A stretch of 64,000 nt of DNA from Chryseobacterium indologenes (GCA_002439165.1 DJTE01000048.1:272089-336088), one strand, 5' to 3'. Positions 50,231 to 59,694 are shown, counted from the stretch's first letter. Program-made: numbers and translations. The notes: generated by a model from the letters alone, not told the origin.

Positions 50231-51706
50231 AAAATCGATTTTTAAGGTATTTATGGAGGTCATTTTTTAGCATATTAACCCAAAATTTACAAGACTCAGG
50301 AAAAAATTTCCTGAGTTTTATTTTTTAAAGCCAGAATAGCAGCTTACAGTTTTCTATTTTCAAAACAAAAAATCAATTCAACTTTCTTTTCACTCTACCC
50401 TGTTAAACTTTTTCCAAGAATAAACAAACTCATAATACAGCAAAATGAAATTAACTGTATAATGAATCAAAAAAACAACAATAGAGAAAATCAAAGAAAA
50501 TACAGAGTAAAAAAGTAAAAATATGGCATATTAAAAGTAAATTCCTTCAGAAACACTGTATTTAACGTTTATTTCTTGATTAACATATAAAACTATGGAA
50601 AATTATAGAAAATCGATTTAAGGCATAATTCTGAAAGTCATTTTTTGGAACTTTTCAACTTAAAATCACAAACGAATAGAAAAAAACTCTTAATGCCAAA
50701 CTTTATCTGGAAAATAAAAAACAGAAAGAAACCTAAGAGACCTATTCCTTTTTTTAAATATTTTTAAAGAAACAGGATTGGCGAAAATAACCAGCGCTCC
50801 CCTACTTAATAAATGATCGTACTTTTGAAAACACCATTCAGAAATTCATGAAGCCTCCTGAATTACGAAAACCTGTAACCTTAACAGAAAAACAAACTTT
50901 CTTTTCTCTGATTTCAAGAATAAACCTACATTCAAAAAATAAGGGCAATATACATTTCATAAACATCAGGAAATCATCTGCTGAAATTGAAGAACCATCA
51001 TTAAGATGAAAAAACGCTATTTAAATAGTAACGAAATAATTTCTCAAAAAAGAACTTTACAGAATTAATATAATCTAAATTTAAAACTGGAAAAGAAAAT
51101 TTATACAAAACTAAAAATTAGTTTAAATACTAAAAATCAGATAATTATAACATTATCACTATTATATGAAATAAAATAAATCAAATAAGTTTAAGCATCA
51201 GGGAATCATACGCCGATACTTTGGATTTAAACATAAACTTGCCTATTAACTTAACCCATAGCCAGGAATTATAAATTCTGACTTACATAAAATATTACAG
51301 TCTATGATCAATAGGTGAATATAAAGTGATCTGAATTCTACAAAGTGCCCCGCAGAAATATTCTGTTCATAGAGATTCAATACATGATCTAAGGCAAACC
51401 ATGTAAAGCGGCCCGATAATAATATTGATTAACATATAATTCTAATAACTTCAAAGATTCCTTAAATATCATAATCCAACTCAAACTGTCACCACATCTT
51501 AAGATGATGAACATATGATTCACATCAGAAAATATGAGAATAGATCCATTCAAAATTAAGGCAGATCCTTGCCATATACTTTAAAGAATAAGCAGCAGAC
51601 TGAAAGATACTTCATACCTTATAGACCTTCCAACTATAACCAAAAGTTATATAACAAAATACTTTCTATTCCCGGTCAATGCAGAGTTTTTACAAAAGAT
51701 TGGTAC
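50231..51706. other. 1.5-kb A-rich stretch without genes
   Basis: No frame on either strand gives a convincing protein, and I see no tRNA or obvious structured RNA. The + strand is rich in A and clearly poorer in G than C (hand count in 50281-50940: about 68 G and 109 C). It contains diverged repeats, for example the AGAAAATCGATTT...GTCATTTTTT pattern near 50226 and 50602, TTGATTAACATATAA at 50577-50591 and again at 51425-51439, and CATCAGG-AATCAT near 50964 and 51197. It may be origin-proximal spacer DNA or the remains of decayed genes. Confidence 0.6.
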
Positions 51707-51740
51707 ATAAAAAAGCCTGCTAATATTATTAGCAAGCTTT
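51707..51740 (-). terminator. Terminator after pgk
   Basis: GCTAAT (51719-51724) pairs with ATTAGC (51728-51733), extended by AAAGC/GCTTT, with T residues following on the minus strand. Confidence 0.75.
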
Positions 51741-51762
51741 AAAATATCAAATGTAATATCTG

Positions 51763-52953
51763 TTAATTATTGATTGCAGCTACACCTGGCAGTTCCAAAC
51801 CTTCAAGGCTTTCAAGCATCGCTCCACCTCCGGTAGAAACATAACTTACTTTATCTCCGTAACCGAACTGCTTAACAAAAGCAACACTGTCCCCTCCTCC
51901 TACTAATGAGAAAGCTCCCAGACTCGTTGCTTCGGCAATACTGTCTCCAAGAGCGACAGTTCCTCCGGCAAAATTAGACATTTCAAAAACCCCGATCGGT
52001 CCATTCCAAAGAATAGTTCTGGAATTCAGAAGAACATCATTGAACTGATCTCTTGATTTATGACCGGCATCAAGCCCCATCCATCCTTCAGGAATCGCAT
52101 AAATATCAGCCTCCTTTCTGTCCGCATCATTATTGAAGCTTTCCGCAATAATAGCATCAGACGGTAAGTAAACTTTCACATTATGCTCTTTAGCTTTACC
52201 AAGAATTTCAAGAGCTAAAGGAAGTTTATCCTCTTCTACCAGAGAATTACCTACTTTCCCTCCCAATGCTTTAATAAAAGTGAAAGCCATACCGCCTCCA
52301 ACAATCAGATTGTCGATTGCGGGAAGTATATTTTCTATAATGGTAATTTTAGTTGAAACTTTTGATCCTCCAAGGATAGCTGTAACAGGTCTTTCACCGC
52401 TTTTCAGAACTTTATCAATGGCCTGAAGCTCTTTAGCCATTAAAAGACCGAAATATTTAGTTGAAGGAAAATATTTAGCAATAACTGCTGTGGAAGCATG
52501 AGCACGGTGAGCTGTACCGAAAGCGTCATTCACATAAGCGTCTCCCAATTTAGAAAGCTGTTCAGCAAATTCTTCATCTCCTTTTTCCTCTTCATTATGA
52601 AAACGCAGATTCTCCAGCAATAAAATTTCTCCCGGCTGAAGCTCAGAAGATGCTTTTTCAGCCTTCTCTCCTACACATTCCTCAACAAACTTCACTTCCT
52701 GACCAAGAACCCTGGAAACTTCATCTTTAATATGTTTCAGGGAAAACTCATTCTTAACCTCTCCTTTTGGTCTTCCAAGGTGAGTCATCAGGATTACAGA
52801 ACCTCCGTCCTTAAGGATTTTCTCTACCGTTGGCTTCACCGCTGAGATCCTCGTATTATCCGTTACGTTAAGCTGGTCATCCTGCGGAACATTGAAGTCC
52901 ACACGCACCAGAGCCTTCTTATCTTTAAAATTGAAATCATTGATTGTTTTCAT
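51763..52953 (-). CDS. pgk: Phosphoglycerate kinase
   Basis: Glycolytic enzyme making ATP from 1,3-bisphosphoglycerate. The N-terminal substrate signature is ALVRVDFNVPQDD (about residues 12-24), with MTHLGRPKGE following. LGGSKVSTKI and the hinge segment FIKALGGKVGNSLVEEDKLP are present, and the ATP-binding end is SLVGGGDSVAFVKQFG and YVSTGGGAMLE. I chose the ATG at 52953 (MKTINDFNFK) over one three codons upstream; about 396 residues is normal. It is divergent from rpiB across the candidate origin. Confidence 0.96.
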   Translation of the reverse strand: MKTINDFNFKDKKALVRVDFNVPQDDQLNVTDNTRISAVKPTVEKILKDGGSVILMTHLGRPKGEVKNEFSLKHIKDEVSRVLGQEVKFVEECVGEKAEKASSELQPGEILLLENLRFHNEEEKGDEEFAEQLSKLGDAYVNDAFGTAHRAHASTAVIAKYFPSTKYFGLLMAKELQAIDKVLKSGERPVTAILGGSKVSTKITIIENILPAIDNLIVGGGMAFTFIKALGGKVGNSLVEEDKLPLALEILGKAKEHNVKVYLPSDAIIAESFNNDADRKEADIYAIPEGWMGLDAGHKSRDQFNDVLLNSRTILWNGPIGVFEMSNFAGGTVALGDSIAEATSLGAFSLVGGGDSVAFVKQFGYGDKVSYVSTGGGAMLESLEGLELPGVAAINN

Positions 52954-52978
52954 AAGTAACATTGATTTTTTCGTTTCA

Positions 52979-53005
52979 CAAATGTAAGGTTTTAAACTTT
53001 TTCAA
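52979..53005 (-). promoter_or_regulatory. Likely promoter of pgk
   Basis: On the minus strand TTG (53005-53003) and TACATTTG (52986-52979), separated by 16 bases, fit the Bacteroidota boxes, about 25 bases before the ATG. Confidence 0.5.
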
Positions 53006-53039
53006 CAGATCCGTTGAAATAAAAGTTTTCAAAAACTTT

Positions 53040-53462
53040 CCCGCAGCCTCAACATTCATTAATCAACAATTTTTTCTCTTTTAAAAAAAAGAATAATGTC
53101 TTTGTTGTTGAGTGTTGTTAGTTTAGGGGATAAGTTTTAAGCTAAAAGTTGGTAACATTCAGTTTAGATACAATTCATATTTAACTCACAATATAAAATG
53201 CTGTAAACCTGCCTTTTCACATACTTATTCACAGTTGTTGATAACTTTGAATGAAAACCGTTATTAGTAATTTTTTTATGGAAAAACCTAAGATTGAATG
53301 TGAAAAAGATTTGGAAAATTGTGGTTAAAGTTTCCGGATTAATTTTCCATTACGAAATAATTTAATGTTAAAAAATATAAACTTGATAAAAGTTTTCCAC
53401 AGTTATTCACAGACGTTTTCACAATTAACTCCCGGTTTACTAACATCAATTGTTATTATTCT
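53040..53462. other. oriC: Candidate replication origin (oriC) with DnaA boxes
   Basis: Two exact DnaA boxes TTATTCACA are at 53225-53233 and 53403-53411. One-mismatch boxes are at 53393-53401 (TTTTCCACA), at 53299-53307 (TGTGAAAAA, reverse) and at 53320-53328 (TGTGGTTAA, reverse). They lie in very A+T-rich DNA between the divergent pgk and rpiB genes. By hand count the + strand changes from C excess (50281-50940) to G excess (53101-53340: about 43 G and 25 C). Together with parS pairs at 47.4 and 49.3 kb this suggests the chromosomal origin. I cannot exclude that the skew change is local. Confidence 0.65.
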
Positions 53463-53470
53463 TACCTTTG
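53463..53470 (+). promoter_or_regulatory. Possible -7 box of rpiB
   Basis: TACCTTTG matches the -7 consensus 39 bases before the rpiB ATG; a -33 TTTG at the right distance is not clear. Confidence 0.35.
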
Positions 53471-53509
53471 TCATGAAATAAAATCTATACAAGACTTAAT
53501 ACAGGTATT

Positions 53510-53944
53510 ATGAAAAGAAAAATAGCGATTGCTGCAGACCATGCAGGCTATGAATACAAGGAGATTGTTAAAAACTATCTTTCAGAACGCTTTGAAGTTC
53601 AGGATTTTGGAACGTTTTCCACAGACAGTGTGGATTATCCGGACTTTGTGCACCCTGCCGCCACTTCTGTGGAAAACGGAGAAAATGAACTCGGAATTTT
53701 AATCTGCGGAAGCGGAAACGGGGTACAGATCACTGCCAATAAACATCAGAAGATCCGCTGTGCATTATGCTGGATGCCGGAGATTGCATCGTTGGCAAGA
53801 CAGCATAATGATGCCAATATGATCTCAATGCCGGCAAGGTTTATTTCCAAAGAACTGGCTATTGAAATTGCTGAAAAGTTCCTTACTACGGATTTTGAAG
53901 GAGGAAGACATCAGAACAGAGTTGATAAAATTGCAGTTTGCTAA
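53510..53944 (+). CDS. rpiB: Ribose-5-phosphate isomerase B
   Basis: Interconverts ribose-5-phosphate and ribulose-5-phosphate in the pentose phosphate pathway. The N-terminal IAIAADHAGYEYKE and the phosphate-binding CGSGNGVQITANKHQKIRCA carry the RpiB/LacAB signatures, with the catalytic Cys in LGILICGSGNG. RQHNDANMISMPARFI and GGRHQNRVDKI are further conserved blocks. At 144 residues it is full length. It starts just right of the candidate origin. Confidence 0.94.
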   Translation: MKRKIAIAADHAGYEYKEIVKNYLSERFEVQDFGTFSTDSVDYPDFVHPAATSVENGENELGILICGSGNGVQITANKHQKIRCALCWMPEIASLARQHNDANMISMPARFISKELAIEIAEKFLTTDFEGGRHQNRVDKIAVC

Positions 53945-53950
53945 AAATAT

Positions 53951-53990
53951 AAAGGCTTGTAAATCATATTACAGGCCTTATTTATTATTT
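53951..53990 (+). terminator. Terminator after rpiB
   Basis: AAGGCTTGTAA (53952-53962) pairs with TTACAGGCCTT (53969-53979) except one mismatch, followed by an A+T tail with interrupted T runs. Confidence 0.55.
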
Positions 53991-54168
53991 ATTTTATATC
54001 TTTGCACTGCCTGACAGAATTTTCTGTTCTGTATCTAAAACAATTTATCCTGAGTTTTCCCCCCTATTTGTATTGAGCTTAATAAAACTAAAGTTTTAGT
54101 TTTTAATTGAAAACAAAATTGAAATTTGAGTAATAACCAAAAATTAAGGAAACCATAAACCTGCTTTT

Positions 54169-55008
54169 ATGAGAACTTATCTTACCTTTCTTTTCCTGTT
54201 TTTATTTTTGGGAGCATCCGGACAGCTGGCAAAAAGAGACAGACTTGAGTGCAGTATCAAAAAATTCAGAACCTACTGTATGGAAAATCCCGGGAAAAAT
54301 ATTTCTGAGATATCATTTTCAAAGGGGTTGAAATTCTTTGGAAGATATGAGGATTTCAAAGATGAATTTTCAGAATATCTGATTAGCATGAAGAAGAAAG
54401 ATGTAACCTGTTTTCCCGGTACAAAAGACAGTATAAGATATGATGAATACGGACAGGATAAAATATGGTCATATAATGAAAAAGACGGATGGCCATTTTA
54501 TTATTCATACTCCAGGAAGTTTTCATATAAAGGAACTGTTGAGAATATAAAATTCCCGGATTATTATAAATATAATCCTGCTTCCAAAAAGAATTATCTT
54601 ATTTTTTACAGCAAAGAACAGGAGAATAATAAAAATTATGAAGTATTTTTTAATCTGTTTAACGATAATAATCAGCTAGTTTATACTTTTCACCAAAGGG
54701 AAAATGAGTTTGATGAATATATATTTCATGAAACTGAAGACGATCCGTTTTATAAAAAGAGTGTGTATAAAAACGGTAAACTCTTCTCGGAACTCCGTAT
54801 TGCCAGGCATTATGAAACTGGATTCAAAAAAGATATTAAGCAGTATAATCTTACGCAGTCTTATGTAATTAATGAAAATGGGATTCCGGTTTTGATGCAG
54901 TCAAAATTTGCTGAAGGAAAGACAGACTGTAACTGCAGCAAAGGCTATGTTACAAAAATCAGATACAAACCTGAAGAAGCCTGTGACCGTGGAATAATTC
55001 TGGATTGA
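54169..55008 (+). CDS. Hypothetical secreted protein
   Basis: The 279-residue protein has signal peptide TYLTFLFLFLFLGASGQ, then a Tyr/Lys-rich mature part with many beta segments (YNEKDGWPFYYSYSRKF; NYEVFFNLFNDNNQLVYTFH). The C-terminal region has a cysteine pair in DCNCSKGY and another Cys near the end. I recognise no family. It is preceded by 160 bases with a -7-like TATCTTTG at 53997-54004 but no -33 box, and is followed 38 bases later by the calcium-repeat protein, a possible partner. Function unknown. Confidence 0.6.
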   Translation: MRTYLTFLFLFLFLGASGQLAKRDRLECSIKKFRTYCMENPGKNISEISFSKGLKFFGRYEDFKDEFSEYLISMKKKDVTCFPGTKDSIRYDEYGQDKIWSYNEKDGWPFYYSYSRKFSYKGTVENIKFPDYYKYNPASKKNYLIFYSKEQENNKNYEVFFNLFNDNNQLVYTFHQRENEFDEYIFHETEDDPFYKKSVYKNGKLFSELRIARHYETGFKKDIKQYNLTQSYVINENGIPVLMQSKFAEGKTDCNCSKGYVTKIRYKPEEACDRGIILD

Positions 55009-55046
55009 AAATTGATAAGATAAATATTATTAAAAACTAAAAACCA

Positions 55047-56039
55047 ATGAAAATAAAAGCATCTTTACTATTACTTTTAGTTATACATACTTTCCATGCC
55101 CAGGAAATAGCCAATCAGGATGCTTTTAAAAAATGCAGAAAAGAATTCAGTAAAAAAATATGTCTTTCTGATACGGATGGAGATGGTACATTATTTTACC
55201 TGGATAAATGTCCCGAAGAAGCCGGACCGGAAGAAAATGAAGGCTGTCTTTGGCCGGATGAGGATGGAGATGGCACACCGGACAAAGATGATGCATGCCC
55301 TACAATAGCAGGCCCTGTGGAAAACAACGGCTGCCCGTGGACGGATGTAGATGGTGACGGTATTCTGGATAAGGATGATGCGTGCCCAACTGTACCGGGA
55401 ACTGCTGAACTCCAGGGATGTGCTCCTTACGTCCGTCATTATTATACACAGGAAGAGCTTAATAAAGTTGAAGAGGATTTTACTGCCAGAACAAAAGGAT
55501 ATAATTTTCATGCTCTTGCAGACCTGCTTTTTAAAAAGATTGATAAAAAATCGGTTAAACATAAAATAGTCTATGTTGGCGTTCTCAATGTTTCTACGGC
55601 AGGGTGTGGAATGGACAGAACAGATTATTCAGCAGTTAATCTGTTAAATAGCCTGAAATTCAGGTCTTTTTGGGACGTAAGAAACTTTAAGAAATTTGTC
55701 GGTCTTTTTCCGGATAAAACCATTATTCCGGTTCCAAGATCTGCAATAGGTGTTTACTATGGCGAATATGTAGAGCAATTGAACTTTAAAGGAGTTCCCC
55801 AATCTAAACTGGATTACAGAATTGTTTATAATATTAAAGGTAATTTTGTAAAAGCAGCAAACACCAAAGAACTAATCATTCCGGAGAGTGATTTCATAAC
55901 TTTGAATATCAATACGGAAAAAAAGAAAAACAAAGCCGAAGTATGGCTGGGGGACCTGATCTGTTATTTTGAATTCAAAAACGGCTCGGTTATTGAAATT
56001 TCAAAAGCGGATTATGAGAACTCACAACAATTAAATTAA
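55047..56039 (+). CDS. Secreted thrombospondin type-3 repeat protein
   Basis: The 330-residue protein has signal peptide ASLLLLLVIHTFHAQ and, at about residues 42-120, three calcium-binding TSP3 repeats: DTDGDG, DEDGDGTPDKDDACP and DVDGDGILDKDDACP, with paired cysteines in each. The C-terminal 190 residues form an unrecognised domain with HKIVYVGVLNVSTAGCGMDR. In Bacteroidota such repeats often precede an OmpA peptidoglycan-binding domain; none is present here, so this is a different protein. Surface location and calcium dependence are inferred. It starts 38 bases after the secreted-protein gene and ends 7 bases before rnr. Confidence 0.75.
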   Translation: MKIKASLLLLLVIHTFHAQEIANQDAFKKCRKEFSKKICLSDTDGDGTLFYLDKCPEEAGPEENEGCLWPDEDGDGTPDKDDACPTIAGPVENNGCPWTDVDGDGILDKDDACPTVPGTAELQGCAPYVRHYYTQEELNKVEEDFTARTKGYNFHALADLLFKKIDKKSVKHKIVYVGVLNVSTAGCGMDRTDYSAVNLLNSLKFRSFWDVRNFKKFVGLFPDKTIIPVPRSAIGVYYGEYVEQLNFKGVPQSKLDYRIVYNIKGNFVKAANTKELIIPESDFITLNINTEKKKNKAEVWLGDLICYFEFKNGSVIEISKADYENSQQLN

Positions 56040-56046
56040 CATTAAA

Positions 56047-58200
56047 ATGTCAAAAAAAAGAAAATATATAAGTCAGAAAAATGACCATAAACTGATGGAG
56101 ATCGGAAGACAGATCCTCCGTTTTATGAATGCTAATTCGTCTAAAATCTATAACTATAAACAGATTGCAGACGGAATAGACCATAAGAATCCAAGACAGA
56201 GAGAACAGGTGATTCAGGCTCTGCATAAGCTTCAGGCCTCTGAAAAGATCAAAGAAGTAGACAAAGGAAAATATATCGTGAACCTGAAAATTGCAGGAAC
56301 ACTTACCGGAACAATTGATTTTAACCAGTCCGGGAATGCCTATGTAAGCGTTGAAGGTCTGGAAGACGACATCTTTATCCATTCCAAAAACGTAAAAGAT
56401 GCCTTGCAGGGTGATAAGGTTTTAATTATAACCTATCATTTCAAAGGAAAAAAGCTGGAAGGCTCGGTACTGGAAGTGCTGGAAAGAGCAAGAACGGAAT
56501 TTGTAGGAACTTTTCAGAAGGTTGCCCACAAAGATTTCGGATTTGTGGTTTGTGATAAAAAATCAATCCATACCGATATCTTTATTCCGAAGAATAAATT
56601 CAATAGTGCAGAAGACGGCGATAAGGTGATCGTAAAAATGACCGAATGGAAACCCGGTGATAAAAACCCTGAAGGAGAAATTACACAGGTACTGGGAGCT
56701 CCGGGAGAGCATGAGACGGAGATCCACTCTATTCTTGCAGAATACGGCCTTCCTTACGAGTTTCCGAAAGAAGTGGAACTGGATGCGGACAGAATTGACA
56801 GGAGCATTACGGATGAAGAAGTGGCAAAGCGCTGGGATATGCGTAAGATCTGCACATTTACCATTGACCCTAAAGATGCAAAAGACTTTGATGATGCCCT
56901 GTCTATCAGGAAACTGGAAAACGGAAACTGGGAAATCGGGGTTCATATTGCTGATGTATCGCATTATGTGGTTCCGGGAACAATTCTGGATGATGAGGCC
57001 TATCAGAGAGCAACTTCCGTCTATCTTGTAGACAGGGTGGTTCCGATGTTGCCGGAAGTATTGAGTAATGATGTATGTTCACTCCGTCCGAATGAAGATA
57101 AATATACCTTTTCAGCAGTTTTTGAGCTGAATGATCAGGCTGAAATTCAGAAACAGTGGTTTGGAAGAACCGTGATCCATTCAGACAGAAGATTTACCTA
57201 TGAAGAAGCTCAGGAGCGTATCGAAACCGGTAAAGGAGATCTGGCAGAAGAGATTAATGTTCTTGACAGACTGGCAAAGATCATGCGTAACGAACGTATC
57301 AGAAAAGGGGCCATTACTTTTGACAGAAGTGAAGTACGGTTCAATCTTGATGAAAATAATGAACCGGTAGGAGTTTATTTTAAAATCAGTAAAGATTCCA
57401 ATCACCTGATCGAGGAATTTATGCTTCTGGCCAATAAAAAAGTTTCCGAGTTCGTATCCCTGACAAGAAAAGGAGAAATTACCGGCAATACCTTCATATA
57501 CAGGGTCCACGATGATCCGGATCCTGCAAAGCTGGAATCATTGAGAGACTTTGTTGCTACTTTCGGATATAAAATGAATCTGGCCAATACCAAAAAGGTA
57601 GCGGAGTCTTTGAATAAACTTCTTCATGATGTGAAAGGAAAAGGCGAAGAAAATATGATCGAAACGCTGGCCATGAGAAGTATGAGCAAAGCGGTATATT
57701 CCACAGAACCAATTGGTCACTATGGGCTGGGGTTTGAGTATTATACCCATTTCACCTCTCCTATCCGCCGTTACCCGGATCTTATTGCACACCGTCTTCT
57801 TCAGCATTATCTGGATGGCGGAAAATCTCCGAGCAAACAGGAACTGGAAGAAAAATCAAAACACTGCAGTGCTATGGAAAGGCTGGCAGCAGATGCAGAA
57901 AGAGATTCCATTAAATTCATGCAGGTGAAGTTCATGGAAAAACATCTGGGTGAAACCTTCAGGGGAGTAATCTCAGGAGTTGCAGAATTTGGTTTCTGGG
58001 TAGAAATTCCTGAAAACGGAGCGGAAGGACTCATCAAATTAAGAGACCTGGTAGACGATTCTTATATGTATGAAGCAAAAACCCACGCAGTATACGGAAC
58101 CAGAACAGGCAAGAAATACCAGCTGGGCGATGAAATTCAGATCAAAGTGGTGAAAGCCAACCTGATTCAGAAACAGCTGGATTTTAAGGTTGTTGAGTAA
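56047..58200 (+). CDS. rnr: Ribonuclease R
   Basis: 3'-5' exoribonuclease that degrades structured RNA. The 717-residue protein has an N-terminal winged-helix part (ILRFMNANSSKIYNYKQIAD), OB cold-shock domains (about 75-230), the RNB catalytic core with FTIDPKDAKDFDDALS near residue 275 (metal-binding Asp residues), GHYGLGFEYYTHFTSPIRRY, and a C-terminal S1 domain (GETFRGVISGVAEFGFWVE). All catalytic Asp are visible. Its stop overlaps the ATG of the next membrane gene by one base (TAATG). Confidence 0.95.
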   Translation: MSKKRKYISQKNDHKLMEIGRQILRFMNANSSKIYNYKQIADGIDHKNPRQREQVIQALHKLQASEKIKEVDKGKYIVNLKIAGTLTGTIDFNQSGNAYVSVEGLEDDIFIHSKNVKDALQGDKVLIITYHFKGKKLEGSVLEVLERARTEFVGTFQKVAHKDFGFVVCDKKSIHTDIFIPKNKFNSAEDGDKVIVKMTEWKPGDKNPEGEITQVLGAPGEHETEIHSILAEYGLPYEFPKEVELDADRIDRSITDEEVAKRWDMRKICTFTIDPKDAKDFDDALSIRKLENGNWEIGVHIADVSHYVVPGTILDDEAYQRATSVYLVDRVVPMLPEVLSNDVCSLRPNEDKYTFSAVFELNDQAEIQKQWFGRTVIHSDRRFTYEEAQERIETGKGDLAEEINVLDRLAKIMRNERIRKGAITFDRSEVRFNLDENNEPVGVYFKISKDSNHLIEEFMLLANKKVSEFVSLTRKGEITGNTFIYRVHDDPDPAKLESLRDFVATFGYKMNLANTKKVAESLNKLLHDVKGKGEENMIETLAMRSMSKAVYSTEPIGHYGLGFEYYTHFTSPIRRYPDLIAHRLLQHYLDGGKSPSKQELEEKSKHCSAMERLAADAERDSIKFMQVKFMEKHLGETFRGVISGVAEFGFWVEIPENGAEGLIKLRDLVDDSYMYEAKTHAVYGTRTGKKYQLGDEIQIKVVKANLIQKQLDFKVVE

Positions 58201-58718
58201 TGACTGCAGTAGATAAGTATATCGTATTTAGTATTCTTAATACAATATTGTTGATAACAGTAATTTTTAATACTGTTATCAATTTTTATCTGTTTGTGCT
58301 TGCTATGATTCTTCTTGTTGTATTATGTAATATTTTAATCAACAGAAATATCATAGCTGTTAAAAAGCTGGGGAAAAAATATTTTTTTGGAGTTACACTT
58401 CCCCTTATAATCAATGGGTTCTTTTTGGTAAATTATGTTACAGGAATTAATCCTACTAAAGAAACATATTGTTATAAAAATATGATTGCTGAAGTTGGAG
58501 CAAGAAATAGCCGTCAGAAAGGTAAAACCACCTATATTTATCTAAGTGGAAATGCCTATGAATATTCCTATATGACCAGAAGTTTTTTTATTGATTATAA
58601 AAGAATGTTGTTTAGAAATCAGATTACTTATACATTTGAAAGAGGCCTTTTGGGGTTCAAAATTAGAAAAGACTTTGAATTTGCTTACAGTGAGAATTGT
58701 TTAGATAAAGAAAACTGA
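58200..58718 (+). CDS. Hypothetical membrane protein
   Basis: The 172-residue protein has an N-terminal membrane part (FSILNTILLITVIFNTVINF; LAMILLVVLCNILI; GVTLPLIINGFFLVNYV) and a C-terminal soluble half (YIYLSGNAYEYSYMTRSFFI; TYTFERGLLGFKIRKDFEF). No family was recognised. It is translationally coupled to rnr by one-base overlap. The downstream 289-base gap carries a strong terminator at 58759-58802 and nothing else I can identify. Function unknown. Confidence 0.6.
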   Translation: MTAVDKYIVFSILNTILLITVIFNTVINFYLFVLAMILLVVLCNILINRNIIAVKKLGKKYFFGVTLPLIINGFFLVNYVTGINPTKETYCYKNMIAEVGARNSRQKGKTTYIYLSGNAYEYSYMTRSFFIDYKRMLFRNQITYTFERGLLGFKIRKDFEFAYSENCLDKEN

Positions 58719-58758
58719 AATTAAATTCGGGTAAAAATACCCGGAAACAAAATAAGAA

Positions 58759-58802
58759 AAAGAGGTTGTTCCAAAAAGTAGGAATAACCTCTTTATTTTT
58801 TT
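58759..58802 (+). terminator. Terminator after the rnr transcript
   Basis: AAAGAGGTTGTTCC (58759-58772) pairs with GGAATAACCTCTTT (58781-58794) with one G-T pair, followed by a T-rich tail. Confidence 0.88.
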
Positions 58803-59007
58803 AGAAAATTAAAATAGTGGTGTTTTAATCTGCGTTCGTTTTTTTCATGTTGCTTTAACTTCCCTCCTTTCAGTCTTCCCGATCTTTTCCCCAAATAGCA
58901 GGTAAAATAAACATTGATATATCACAACTTTATTGAATAATTAAATCATAAAGTATAACTTTGTATAAAACGGAATGAAAATTATTTTTCATTTTAAATA
59001 TTACTGA

Positions 59008-59694
59008 ATGTTTGAACTCGTACTTTCTGCTATTGTATTAGGATTCATGCTGAGTCTGGTTTTTATAGGGCCCATTTTTTTCCTTTTGATAGAAACCAGT
59101 TTTTCCAGAGGACCAAAACATGCACTGTCTTTGGATCTGGGAGTCATAACGGCTGATCTTTTATGTATCGTTGCCGCCTATTATGCCAGTGCAGATATTG
59201 TAACACTCATAGATAAACACCCGGGTTTTTACAGGATCACTTCCATCCTGATCTTCATTTACGGGATTGTGATGATGGTTACCAAAACCAAAATGCATAT
59301 GCCCGGAGAAGAAAAAATCATCGGCCAGAACTATTTTAAAACCTTTTTTAACGGGTTTTTCTTTAATTTATTAAATGTAGGCGTAATCCTTTTCTGGCTG
59401 GTAACGGTGATCTCCGTAAGAAACCAGTACCCTGATACCAGCAGTTTTATCCTGTATATAAGCATTGTAATCGGTACCTACCTGTGTATTGATCTGGCTA
59501 AAATATTTCTTGCCAAACAATTTCACGATAAACTGACCCAGAAACTGGCCAACCAGATCAGAAGAGGTGTTGGAGTCATTCTGATCGTTTTCAGTTTCTT
59601 TATCTTCCTGCAGAGCTTTAAAAAATTCAATCAGTTTGACCGGCAGTTGGAAGAAGCAGAAAAAAAAGAAGTTAAATACCAAAAGACCAAATGA
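59008..59694 (+). CDS. LysE-type translocator
   Basis: The 228-residue inner membrane protein has six hydrophobic segments, with a LysE/RhtB-like start (LGFMLSLVFIGPIFFLLIETSFSRG) and the conserved G-x3-D-x4 pattern of the second helix (LDLGVITADLLCIVA). Family members export amino acids; the substrate here is unknown. The C-terminus is a charged tail (QLEEAEKKEVKYQK). Its stop overlaps the ATG of the LD-carboxypeptidase gene by 4 bases, so the pair is translated together. Confidence 0.85.
   Translation: MFELVLSAIVLGFMLSLVFIGPIFFLLIETSFSRGPKHALSLDLGVITADLLCIVAAYYASADIVTLIDKHPGFYRITSILIFIYGIVMMVTKTKMHMPGEEKIIGQNYFKTFFNGFFFNLLNVGVILFWLVTVISVRNQYPDTSSFILYISIVIGTYLCIDLAKIFLAKQFHDKLTQKLANQIRRGVGVILIVFSFFIFLQSFKKFNQFDRQLEEAEKKEVKYQKTK

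Noticed and set aside
56047..58200. RNase II instead of RNase R
   Set aside because: The N-terminal winged-helix extension and 717-residue length fit RNase R; RNase II is shorter and lacks that extension.
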